Origin: Mytilinidion resinicola
Taxonomy: Eukaryota > Ascomycota > Dothideomycetes > Mytilinidiales > Mytilinidiaceae
Length of the DNA stretch: 12,773 nt
Assembly: GCF_010093595.1 (NCBI RefSeq)
Contig: NW_022985458.1
Span: forward strand, 596,089 to 608,861
Direction of reading: 5' to 3'
The notes below the pieces were generated by a model. That model was not told the DNA's origin and ran no database searches. It saw only the letters and a program-made list of their open reading frames with translations. Of the stretch, positions 6,646 through 12,773 are shown piece after piece. The position numbers and the translations under genes were made by a program. Every line of letters starts with the position of its first letter. Positions within the stretch are counted from its first letter, which is position 1.

Positions 6646-7029
6646 GAGAGGACCGACATGGTGATATAGAGCTGGTTACGCCCGGCCAGGCTGAAGATGC
6701 ATGATTGCCTTCAATCACAGCTACTCTACTCGTTGCCTGGAGGCTCCTCTGCAGCTTTCGTTCATCCTGCGTCTCCTTCCTACACCGCTTCTCTCCCGCA
6801 GCTGAGCCCTGCATTGAACGAACCGTGCATGTTTGCCTTCTCTTGCTCTGCATCGAGTCTACACCCCCTGTCTCTCTCTTTCTTTCTGCTTCCGCCCCGT
6901 ACGCAATGACGCCAGGTCGCCGTCACCGTCGACTCCCCTCACAATAGTCAGAGGAACTCAACCGACTCCGGCCACACCGAAAACGTCACTCGCAATGACA
7001 ACTTGAACCCACTCCCTGACACTCACAAC
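6646..7029. other. Pyrimidine-rich region, no supported gene
   Basis: From about 6740 to 6900 the plus strand is rich in C and T (for example CTGTCTCTCTCTTTCTTTCT near 6870), as seen in many fungal 5' leaders. It lies upstream of the interrupted frame at 7030. Overlapping frames at 6697-6909 and 6705-6947 are low-complexity Ser/Leu/Pro and are not called. Confidence 0.4.
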
Positions 7030-7113
7030 ATGGCTTTCAACGCCGCTCAGCTCTAGCAGCTGAACGACCTCATCAACCAAGCAGTCGCTCTGTCAGCGGA
7101 TGTCTCTGAATAG
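7030..7113 (+). pseudogene. Interrupted short frame, retroelement Gag-like start (tentative)
   Basis: From ATG at 7030 the frame reads MAFNAAQL, then TAG (7054), then QLNDLINQAVALSADVSE and a second TAG at 7111. The first TAG sits where CAG (Gln) would give a smooth Q-rich helix. A short Gln/Asn-rich amphipathic start after a pyrimidine-rich leader resembles the beginning of fungal LTR-element Gag proteins. This is resemblance only; no zinc knuckle, protease or polymerase follows. Confidence 0.25.
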
Positions 7114-7444
7114 AGATGTACTATTACTAATCCAATTGTTTCTCGAACACAAGGTTCCTCTAGCATGGTTCACTACTGTAAAGCTGAAATAGACAGTAAT
7201 AGATGCATCGGGCGCATCGAGTAAGTCTATGGTGAAGTGCGGGGTGGTGGAGGCTGGACTGGCGCTTGCTGAGGAACTCGACGTCCGACTGGCCCGAGAG
7301 TATTATCGGAGGGAGTGGAAGTACCGTTTGACCATATCTCCGTTGTTCACTGGGGTGGCTTCGTGGGATTGTCCTGTCTCAATAGATAGTAACGGATTGA
7401 GAAAATTGAAAATTGCTGTGAAGATGTTAGGGCGAGGGAACTGA
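7100..7444 (+). pseudogene. Open frame with one TAG, unknown product
   Basis: From ATG at 7100 the frame continues to TGA ending at 7444 with a single TAG at 7190, which CAG-to-TAG would explain. An ATG at 7229 heads the uninterrupted 71-codon part, MVKCGVVEAGLALAEELD and following. VIDASGASSK just upstream of that ATG is faintly like the D-S-G-A centre of retroviral-type proteases, but flanking residues do not support it. Unrecognised; may be chance. Confidence 0.2.
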
Positions 7445-7517
7445 GGCTTAGAATTTCATACTTGTTTGAAGATCTCCCTATACCCCTATAGCTATCTTCA
7501 ACCTCCTAATAGTTTAG

Positions 7518-7883
7518 TCATGCAAGTGTAGAGAAACAGACGAGTAGAAAGATGCTAATGAAAGGGCCTCGTGGTGCAGGCTGATGCAGGCAAAAAAAGC
7601 TCAGCTTCGCAGGAAGTGTAAGGCAAAGAGCGGCGGGTGAAAGTAAACATGCATAGTCGGGCGCAACCAGATATATCAACATGGTCATCACTTGACACCC
7701 TCCGTGCCGCGTATTGACTCCAAGTCTTGACTCATCTAGGACGACGCATCTGATGCTAATGCTCACTTCTCCAACCACCATCCACCAATTTCGCCACGGA
7801 CGCTTGCCATGAATTGTATCAAGGTGGAGATCGGCCGTATCGGAGTTCCAGCTCTCGATAATCGCCGTGAATCCAGACGTCAT
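7518..7883 (-). CDS. Hypothetical ORF, 121 residues
   Basis: ATG at 7883 to TGA at 7518. It begins MTSGFTAIIESWNSD and has a hydrophobic C-terminal third (LIYLVAPDYACLL, then FISIFLLVCF near the end) that could form membrane segments. On the minus strand a TATATA tract lies about 135 bp upstream (near 8015-8023). No family is recognised. An ORF of this length is not improbable by chance in this window, so support is weak. Confidence 0.22.
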   Translation of the reverse strand: MTSGFTAIIESWNSDTADLHLDTIHGKRPWRNWWMVVGEVSISIRCVVLDESRLGVNTRHGGCQVMTMLIYLVAPDYACLLSPAALCLTLPAKLSFFCLHQPAPRGPFISIFLLVCFSTLA

Positions 7884-8097
7884 CCCAGGATTATGCAGAA
7901 ACGACTTTTAAGGCCAGTCGGGGAAGGGCGGAAGGAGTCAAGGAGGTGTGTGGGATGGCGTGGCGTCTTCGTGCCTCTGAAATCCCGCGATAGAGCCAGC
8001 CACAAAGCAACACTGTATATATTCGAATATTCAAATGTCAAGCCTGAACTGGGACAAAATTGTACAACTTCGTGCAAATACATTGGCAAACCATACC
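7884..8097. other. Intergenic, TATA-like tract
   Basis: Contains TGTATATATTCGAATATTC (about 8013-8031), an AT-rich TATA-like and partly palindromic tract. The open frames here (plus 7809-8180) have no recognisable motif. Confidence 0.35.
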
Positions 8098-8292
8098 CTA
8101 ATGAGCCGGGAGGTGGTCAACCCAATTTGCGGCTTTCACTTCCTCCGCAAGGAACTCAACCTGACCAGAAAAAGGAGTAGAGGTACCGCAAAGACCAGAC
8201 AATCCTGTTGTGCGAGATGAACATTCTGTAGGTCTTGGACTTGTCTTGACTTTAACCTCATAGTTATCCCCACCTCCGTGTCGGAACGTCAT
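8098..8292 (-). CDS. Open frame overlapping the end of the small gene by ATGA
   Basis: This 64-codon frame starts at an ATG (8292) overlapping the TGA (8291-8289) of the upstream two-exon gene. It begins MTFRHGGGDNYEVKVK. Read after the upstream protein it gives a natural continuation, so the most economical view is that one gene was split by a one-base frameshift near 8291. No family is recognised for either half. Confidence 0.3.
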   Translation of the reverse strand: MTFRHGGGDNYEVKVKTSPRPTECSSRTTGLSGLCGTSTPFSGQVEFLAEEVKAANWVDHLPAH

Positions 8293-8585
8293 GCCCTTTC
8301 AATTTGAGAAGGGGTAGACCCTTCTCCTATACTTGAGAGATGGTATGCTTTCTCCGGTATCTGGATCCGGACTTGATAAAATTCATACGAATCCGTGGAG
8401 AGGCCCTCATAGGAGGAAGAATTGCTCTTGGAAGATCCGCTTTTGCTCAATATCTGTAACTCGTCTCAGCCTTTGAAAATGGCAATGAAGCCTCCACTTA
8501 CAGTCCGACCATTAGACCCCGCAAGGACTGTCGTCGACGCAGACTTGACTGGTATCAACCAATCCCGAAGTTTGCGGTAATTCAT
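8289..8585 (-). CDS. Small two-exon gene, unknown function
   Basis: ATG at 8585-8583; exon 1 8585-8502 (28 codons, MNYRKLRDWLIPVKSASTTV and following); intron 8501-8454 (48 bp, GTAAGT donor, TTACAG acceptor); exon 2 8453-8289 (54 codons and TGA). The splice is phase 0 and skips an in-frame TGA inside the intron. Exon 2 is Ser-rich (SKSGSSKSNSSSYEG) then YEFYQVRIQIPEKAY. Neither a signal peptide nor a known domain is seen. The start lies only 36 bp from the divergent Myb-like pseudogene, a tight head-to-head arrangement. The next frame downstream probably once belonged to it. Coding is inferred from the clean, in-phase splice and natural composition. Confidence 0.42.
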
Positions 8586-8621
8586 CTTGCGTTGAATAAA
8601 GGTTCCAATTTGAGACCGAGC

Positions 8622-9920
8622 ATGATCAACAGTTATGGCTCCGCCTCAGAGCACAGGGTGCCCATGCCCAAGCCACACTTCATGCGTTACCACGATGGCC
8701 TAGGAGGTCCGATGGTACCTCTTGCGGTTCGAAGCCAAAATAATCACCAAGCACATCAGGCAATGAAACGTCCTCTATCAGGCAGTACTGGCCAAGTGCT
8801 GGCATAGGCCGCAGAGCATGCGATCGCTGGGAATAGAACAGTCGCGCCAGGGTCAGCATGGTATCAAGTAGATGGGAAGTCTGCCTTGAGTGAGAAGTTG
8901 TATCACCGCCACCGAGCAGTTAGACATATCATGGACGCATGAAAATCGGCACAGCCTCCACAGGGGGCCCGCCCTTAATAGTTAAGCTACCTAGGGCAGC
9001 CAGCTAAGGCATATGATACTATAGGTGAGAGCAGCGATATTCCTATTGGCTTTGGTCATCCCGCCCCTTCCTTGCTAACAAGCCTTGGGGATAGCGCTAG
9101 GCTGGGTAGCTCCTGCTTTGGGCGCCTTCGGAAGGACCACCGCATGATCGAGATATCCAGAGTTTTCGTTTTCTAACTGGTCCACTTTCGCTCAGGCGCG
9201 CAGCATCGCAGAGTCCAGAGAAGGAGAGTCCGGCTAAAAGACAGTTAAAATGGGTTCAAGAGGAGGATATTGTGAAGCACTTTCCAGGACGATCAGCTCG
9301 ATACCAGAACTACCTTGAGAAACGCGCAGTCTAGGACGAAAAGAAGAAAAATAAGCTAGCGAGACTCTATGCTCGGTAGGCCCTAATTCTTAACTACCGC
9401 CCTTTAAGTCTCTAAGCTCTAACTAACATTGTCTATAGATTTAAAGACCAGATGTGGCAGAAGGTAGCCTCAGAGATGCAAATCTCCTGGGGGTCTGCCG
9501 AGAGCAAGAAATAAGCGCCCGAGCTAATGCGACCGTCTTCCAGTTCCACCCTTCAGCCGCCGGAATCCCTTTTCCCCCTTCTGGTCGCCTGGCTACGCCG
9601 CAATTCACGCCTGCCGATATCAGTCCCAAACTGTTGGGCCGCATCACCCACCCCTTCTTCATTATCAGTGCTCTGATAGCGACTCCCCGTCCCATCAGCG
9701 CCGCAATAGCCCTATTACCCGCCGCTCCAACGGATCAAGTTCGAAGTTGAGCTCTAGCCTACCACCGCTACCAGCACAGCAATCGGTCTCCAGGAGCAAG
9801 ATAGCGAGCGGCAGTCCTAGGACGGTTCTGGGCCAGAAGAGGGGCCAGGAGAGTTTGGTTGGTGCTGCTACTAGCGCCACTGGGTCTAGGTCTAATGTGA
9901 AGGGTGGGCCAAGAACCTAG
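8622..9920 (+). pseudogene. Myb/SANT-like DNA-binding protein pseudogene
   Basis: The relic starts MINSYGSASEHRVP (ATG 8622). That frame runs to 9176 with TAG 8805, TGA 8940 and adjacent TAA-TAG 8976-8981. After a frame change near 9190 the Myb-like domain appears: KWVQEED, HFPGRSA, YQNYLEKRA, KNKLARLYAR, then MWQKVASEMQISW. The intron inside it is intact (9376-9438, GTAGGC donor, CTAAC branch, CTATAG acceptor), and an Arg codon is split across it. A TAG (9332) stands where Trp is normal in this family (EWDEE). Short deletions remove helix parts after EED, after GRSA and after SAES (the usual MHWQLGE), the last also shifting the frame. The tail continues as ISARANATVFQFHPSAAG, shifts again near 9670, and ends SNVKGGPRT-TAG at 9920. 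Intact relatives are nuclear regulators with a C-terminal basic Ser-rich tail; this one cannot make a working protein. Confidence 0.8.
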
Positions 9921-10449
9921 GGGACGAGGAGTCCGGAGAGTATATCGCAGCGCAGCGGGACGGAGAGTGATAAAAGAGGAAATTATCTGGTATTTTAACG
10001 TGGTATTTACTTGTGTCACTTCTAAGGTTTGATTTGCGGCTCAGGCGGATGCTGTGAAATACCGCCACTCTTTCTCGATTGCACGGCGTGCGGCTGTTGT
10101 CGTCGCTGTCGTCGCTGTCGTTTCGTGTGCATCTTGCTCCTACAGACGGAGGAGAAAGTTGCTTCGTAGGCTCCAGGACTTGCCGTAGTCGGAACACGAA
10201 GGAAGCTTGCATGGATAGTCCCATACGTGTCCTGAAGGAAGATCAGCATCAGAGTAAAATCTGATAGCCTTGAGTCGAATTCACGTACCTGCAAGCCCTG
10301 ATGATGAAAGCCAAAGTCAACGCTCTCGGCAAGCGGTTCAACATGCTCCGGTGATCCTTAAGCCATTGAGGCTCTCTGTCGATGCTGGTGGCACTCCTCA
10401 GTATAACTGGCGTCTCGCGCGTTGGACCTGATGAACGTTTCAGACCCAA
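9892..10449 (-). CDS. Hypothetical spliced frame antisense to the Myb-like relic's 3' end
   Basis: A frame with REPQWLKDHRSMLNRLPRAL (10449-10289) meets a canonical 57-bp intron, 10288-10232 (GTACGT donor, GCTGATC branch-like, CTTCAG acceptor). It then continues in phase to TAG at 9892 through RNDSDDSDDNSR. No good ATG begins the first exon; the entry uses the open-frame edge, so an upstream exon would be needed. The tail overlaps the Myb-like relic by 29 bp. No family is recognised. Confidence 0.18.
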
Positions 10450-10794
10450 AGAAACATGACTGGCAATCAGGCTAACTCAGATGTTATGGAAGGCGGCGAT
10501 CGGGTGCCGGCGATATGCCAATCAACACTTTGTCCCGTAGAAAAGCCGCTTGGCATTACCGATGCGATGAGTCGTGAAATGCAGTGTATAAAAACCCAGT
10601 CGTGCACGGTGGTGGACTTATGTTGCTGCCTCATCCTGCAAGGCGCAGCTGCTGTCACGTGACTGTTGGAATTCGGCGCCAAAATCTCCAAGATTTACCT
10701 CACGCAAGCTCGCCCATCGCTTGACCCCTCACTGCTAGCAGTCCTCACTTGTTACCTTCCTGCAGTCCGACATTTGCGTCCTTCAAACCCAAAC
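10450..10794. promoter_or_regulatory. Probable promoter and 5' leader of the 10795 gene
   Basis: TATAAAA at 10587-10593 is a good core TATA box, about 200 bp before the ATG at 10795. TCACGTGA (about 10655-10662) is an E-box-like palindrome of the kind bound by fungal bHLH factors, but it lies downstream of the TATA. A short frame at 10456-10662 (68 codons) covers this region and is not recognised. Confidence 0.35.
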
Positions 10795-11423
10795 ATGGAT
10801 CGCGCATCTCATAACCCTCTACGGAATGGAATCACTCCCGCTCCGCGCTCCGTGCAAGACAGTCCCCAAATAACGTTACAAGGATTGGTACGTGAAATGA
10901 AAGGGCCCTATTAGTATAATGCTAATAGACATTCTAGGATAATATGCCTAAAGACAAAGAGGCAATTCAGAGCCAGAGTGAAGAGGACTTGGACTGGAAT
11001 CCGACTGAGGATGATGACAGTAGTGTTCCATCTGGCGAAGTAGCGTTCCCAAAGGCGTGGCTAAGTTTCACGCGCCTTTCTCTACTTACTGAACAATTAC
11101 GCGACGACTGTCCACAATCGCTGCACAATGGTCCATCTACTGGCAACTCTCCCCCGGAAGATAGCCACCTCGAGATGCAGCCTCAGGTCCCCCAATCTGA
11201 ACCAAAGACTGCCTCGACTGTACACCCGCAAGTAACATCTCCACGTATCAGCCACAATGGTATGTATAAGGAGTTAGTTGACGACGACCTACACAAGAAT
11301 TTGCTCCTGGACTGGCAGGCTGCGAATGCTACTTACAACGCCGGCCAGAAGCGACACGAGACATTTCGGGTGGCGAGGAATGAAATCGAAGAACCCCAGG
11401 GGTATCATCAGAAGGGATGGTAA
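10795..11423 (+). CDS. Acidic protein of unknown function, two exons
   Basis: Exon 1 10795-10887 (31 codons, MDRASHNPLRNG and following), intron 10888-10937 (50 bp, GTACGT donor, GCTAAT branch, TTCTAG acceptor), exon 2 10938-11423. The splice is phase 0 and joins to an uninterrupted frame (DNMPKDKE and following), about 192 residues in all. Residues after the junction are acidic (SEEDLDWNPTEDDDSS), then Pro/Ser-rich, and the end has a predicted helical stretch (DLHKNLLLDWQAANATY). No domain is recognised; it looks largely disordered and hydrophilic, with no signal peptide or membrane segment. The terminal TAA sits inside a GTAAGT (11420), so a second intron with acceptor near 11502 or 11514 could extend the protein to TAG at 11615. 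A TATA box lies upstream at 10587. Confidence 0.5.
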
Positions 11424-11613
11424 GTTAGTTAGGGACGCAAAAATGGCATATATCCTACCGGGTGCGGTCTCCGACGTGAACACACTTCGTCAAATGACCC
11501 AGCTACGCGTGCAGTCGGTGGGGTGGAGCTGGGCGTCATGCAGCGAGCTGGCCACCTGCCCCGCTACCAAGGCCAAAAAAAGCAAATTGCTCAACAACGA
11601 ATAGTTACAATTT
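11424..11613 (+). other. Possible third exon or 3' region of the 10795 gene
   Basis: If the GTAAGT at 11420 is used with an acceptor at 11502 or 11514, the frame continues SRWGGAGRHAAS to TAG at 11615-11617. No strong branch site is visible. Otherwise this is 3' UTR, reaching to the pogo-like relic on the other strand. Confidence 0.25.
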
Positions 11614-12098
11614 CTAGCTAGTTTGCTGCCGCCTAGGGCACGTACGTGCCGTGTGCTCTGTTGAAGTGCACATGCTGCATTTGCGTGGTGCGCGCTGCGG
11701 TCGCTCAGCTGCTGCTGCTGCTGCCCGCTGCAGCTGCCCCTTCCTCAGCAGCAGATGCCCGAGAGCCTCAGCGCCTGATAGCACTCCTCCCTTAGCTATA
11801 TACGTGCGCCGCTGTGCCTTCTTCCTTTTTTGACGCTGATTTTCCATCTGCAGCTTCTTATTTTCGCTAGCAAGCAGCACAGCGCTTGACATCGCCATCT
11901 CGCAGCCCTTAACAAGCTGGCCGAGGGCCTGTTCTGTAGGGCTTGGTGGGCTATTTGTGCGCTGTTTGAGATAGCGTTTTATCAGGGCTGTCTGCTTCTA
12001 TAGCTCAGCAACGTTGTGTGGTGTTCCAGCTGCCCAGGACGCATTTGATGGCGGACGACGTTGGGGTGACGGTGTCTGATATTCGGCGTGTAGCTGTG
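11614..12098 (-). pseudogene. Pogo/Fot1-like transposase, C-terminal fragment
   Basis: Read on the minus strand: LHAEYQTPSPQ, TPHNVAEL, then TAG at 12000-11998, then KQTALIKRYLKQRTNSPPSP, LGQLVKGCEMAMSSAVLLAS, ENKKLQMENQRQKRKKAQRR, TYIAKGGVLSGAEAL and a zinc knuckle CSMCTSTEHTARTCP before the stop at 11614. This order (TPHN-ELQ-QT, coiled coil, TYIA-GGVLTGAEG, CCHC knuckle) is characteristic, from memory, of the C-terminus of fungal pogo/Fot1-family (Tc1-mariner superfamily) transposases. The TAG replaces the Gln normally present, a CAG-to-TAG change. The catalytic DDE core and N-terminal HTH are absent: the homology stops at about 12098, where NACHT-WD40 sequence starts on the other strand. 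A GCT run at 11706-11723 encodes an alanine tract. No terminal inverted repeat was found at the 11614 side. Confidence 0.8.
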
Positions 12099-12397
12099 CT
12101 AGCATATCGTTTGACACTACTGGCTTGTATCTCCACACTGAAATTGGTACTATTAGTGTTAGTCTACCACTATTAGTTTCAAGTACTACGCCAACTGCCA
12201 TAAAGTCTCGGAAGCCAAGATATCAAGGACTGGTGTTGAGTTCAGATGGGGCATGGATAACATATAACTCTAAAAAGCTAGTATGGCTGCCATCAGAGTA
12301 TCGGCCATCATGTTCGACAGTGTCAGGGAAGAAAATTGGCATTGGTGTCAGCACTGGAAGAGTCTGGATATGTGAAACTTTGCGTCTCATAACCTAG
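12098..12397 (+). pseudogene. C-terminal fragment of a NACHT-WD40 type gene
   Basis: The plus frame from about 12098 reads ISFDTTGLYLHTEIGTI, then LVLSSDGAWITYNSKKLVWL, PSEYRPSCSTVSGKKIGIGV and GRVWIC before TAG at 12395-12397. The pattern (S-F-D-x-x-G-x-Y-L-x-T-x-x-G, then W-I-T, then L-W-L-P-x-E-Y-R-P, then G-x-V) is what I know from the extreme C-terminus, after the WD40 propeller, of fungal NACHT-WD40 (NWD/HNWD) proteins. These are STAND NTPases of the NLR-like type involved in non-self recognition in some fungi. The upstream part (NACHT and repeats) is missing: in-frame TGA at 12077 lies in pogo-derived sequence. The end may also be altered (ETLRLIT). With no promoter or start it cannot be a working gene. 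Confidence 0.72.
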
Positions 12398-12448
12398 GGA
12401 GAGCGTTTGTGAAGAGTTTAATTATTATTCTTATTTTCTTTTGGGGGC

Positions 12449-12536
12449 CACTAATCGCACACCCCCTTCTCACTAATCGCACACCCCCTTCTCACTAATC
12501 GCACACCCCCTTCTCACTAATCGCACACCCCCTCCC
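12449..12536. repeat. 22-bp tandem repeat, four units
   Basis: Units of CACTAATCGCACACCCCC plus TTCT start at 12449, 12471, 12493 and 12515. The first three are identical and the fourth diverges at its end and runs into a C-tract. The unit keeps no codon frame (22 is not a multiple of three). Identity of the units implies recent expansion. Such arrays occur in subterminal regions of DNA transposons; the unit was not found elsewhere in the window in either orientation. Confidence 0.9.
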
Positions 12537-12623
12537 CCCCTGTCGCTTCACCACGTTCTGATTGGCCCGGAGGGGTGCTCCGAGGCCTCCGATTCGCTCG
12601 CCTAAGTCGCTCACTAATTCCAA

Positions 12624-12773
12624 ATGCTCTCTCCAAATGCGGCCTTGATCGCAATCAATTACATCCTCTTCCTCTCCTTCTACAATACACTCACTATGGC
12701 CCTCCACTCGCCACGGCTGGCGTACTACGCTACAGCAGAGGTAGCGCATATTGCTCTACAAGCGCACGCATCA
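12624..12773 (+). CDS. Open frame leaving the right edge, unknown
   Basis: From ATG 12624 the frame is open for 50 codons to the end of the window (MLSPNAALIAINYILF and following), with a second ATG at 12696 (MALHSPRLAYYA). It starts about 90 bp after the 22-bp repeats. It could be the first exon of the gene inside a mobile element. The minus strand is also open (12495-12749), so coding strand is uncertain. Confidence 0.2.
   Translation, partial: MLSPNAALIAINYILFLSFYNTLTMALHSPRLAYYATAEVAHIALQAHAS

Noticed and set aside
7190..7228. VIDASGASS as a retroviral-type protease active site
   Set aside because: The residues around D-A-S-G-A do not follow the family pattern and no reverse transcriptase or integrase sequence is near.
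8720..8735. GGTTCGAAGCC resembling a tRNA B box
   Set aside because: No A box or cloverleaf can be built upstream, and the site lies within the Myb-like relic's coding frame.
10080..10125. GTCGCTGTCGTCGCTGTCGT short repeat
   Set aside because: Only about two and a half 9-bp steps; simple low-complexity sequence, with no independent meaning.
12495..12749. 84-codon minus-strand frame at the right edge
   Set aside because: It includes the 22-bp tandem repeat array as coding sequence, which is unlikely, and has no motif; the plus frame leaving the window is no stronger, so neither is called with confidence.

Overview
The window looks like nuclear DNA of a filamentous ascomycete (Pezizomycotina; a Eurotiales-like genome is my best guess). 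The reasons are short introns of about 48-94 bp with GTANGT-type donors and CTAAC/CTGAC-like branch sites, a fungal C2H2 zinc-finger gene, a fungal Myb-like gene relic, the C-terminus of a NACHT-WD40 type gene, and the C-terminus of a pogo/Fot1-type transposase. It is an accessory, repeat-rich region. Few intact genes can be defended and much of the sequence is decayed. I see no bacterial operons, CRISPR arrays, rRNA or convincing tRNAs.

Layout, left to right. 1-954 (minus) is the N-terminal part of a C2H2 zinc-finger protein that runs off the left edge; its N-terminus contains 48-bp (16-residue) tandem repeats. 1492-1699 (minus) is a tiny two-exon gene of the fungal MCDYTQV family. From 2151 to about 6645 lies a mosaic of duplicated segments, here called A, B, X, Y and D. 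Each is present two or three times in different order or orientation, and A carries a long palindrome. Inside the mosaic are a possible solo LTR (3620-4197), a weak two-exon ORF (4302-4563, minus), and a decayed repeat-rich coding frame (5145-5873) containing codon-aligned 15-bp and 27-bp minisatellites. 6646-7450 holds a pyrimidine-rich leader and two interrupted coding-like frames. 8289-8585 (minus) is a candidate small two-exon gene. It lies head to head with a clear pseudogene of a Myb/SANT-like DNA-binding protein (8622-9920), which has several stops, frameshifts and small deletions.

To the right, 10795-11423 (plus) is a plausible two-exon gene for an acidic protein of unknown function, with a TATA box about 200 bp upstream. 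11614-12098 (minus) is the 3' part of a pogo-like transposase gene with one nonsense codon. It abuts, in opposite orientation, the last 99 codons of a NACHT-WD40 type gene (about 12098-12397). The window ends with four tandem copies of a 22-bp unit (12449-12536) followed by an open frame that leaves the right edge; this could be the start of another mobile element.

The genes do not form a pathway. The recurring theme is gene death. Several relics carry nonsense codons that CAG-to-TAG or TGG-to-TAG transitions would explain, which suggests repeat-induced point mutation or similar C-to-T decay, although base composition is not strongly AT-rich.
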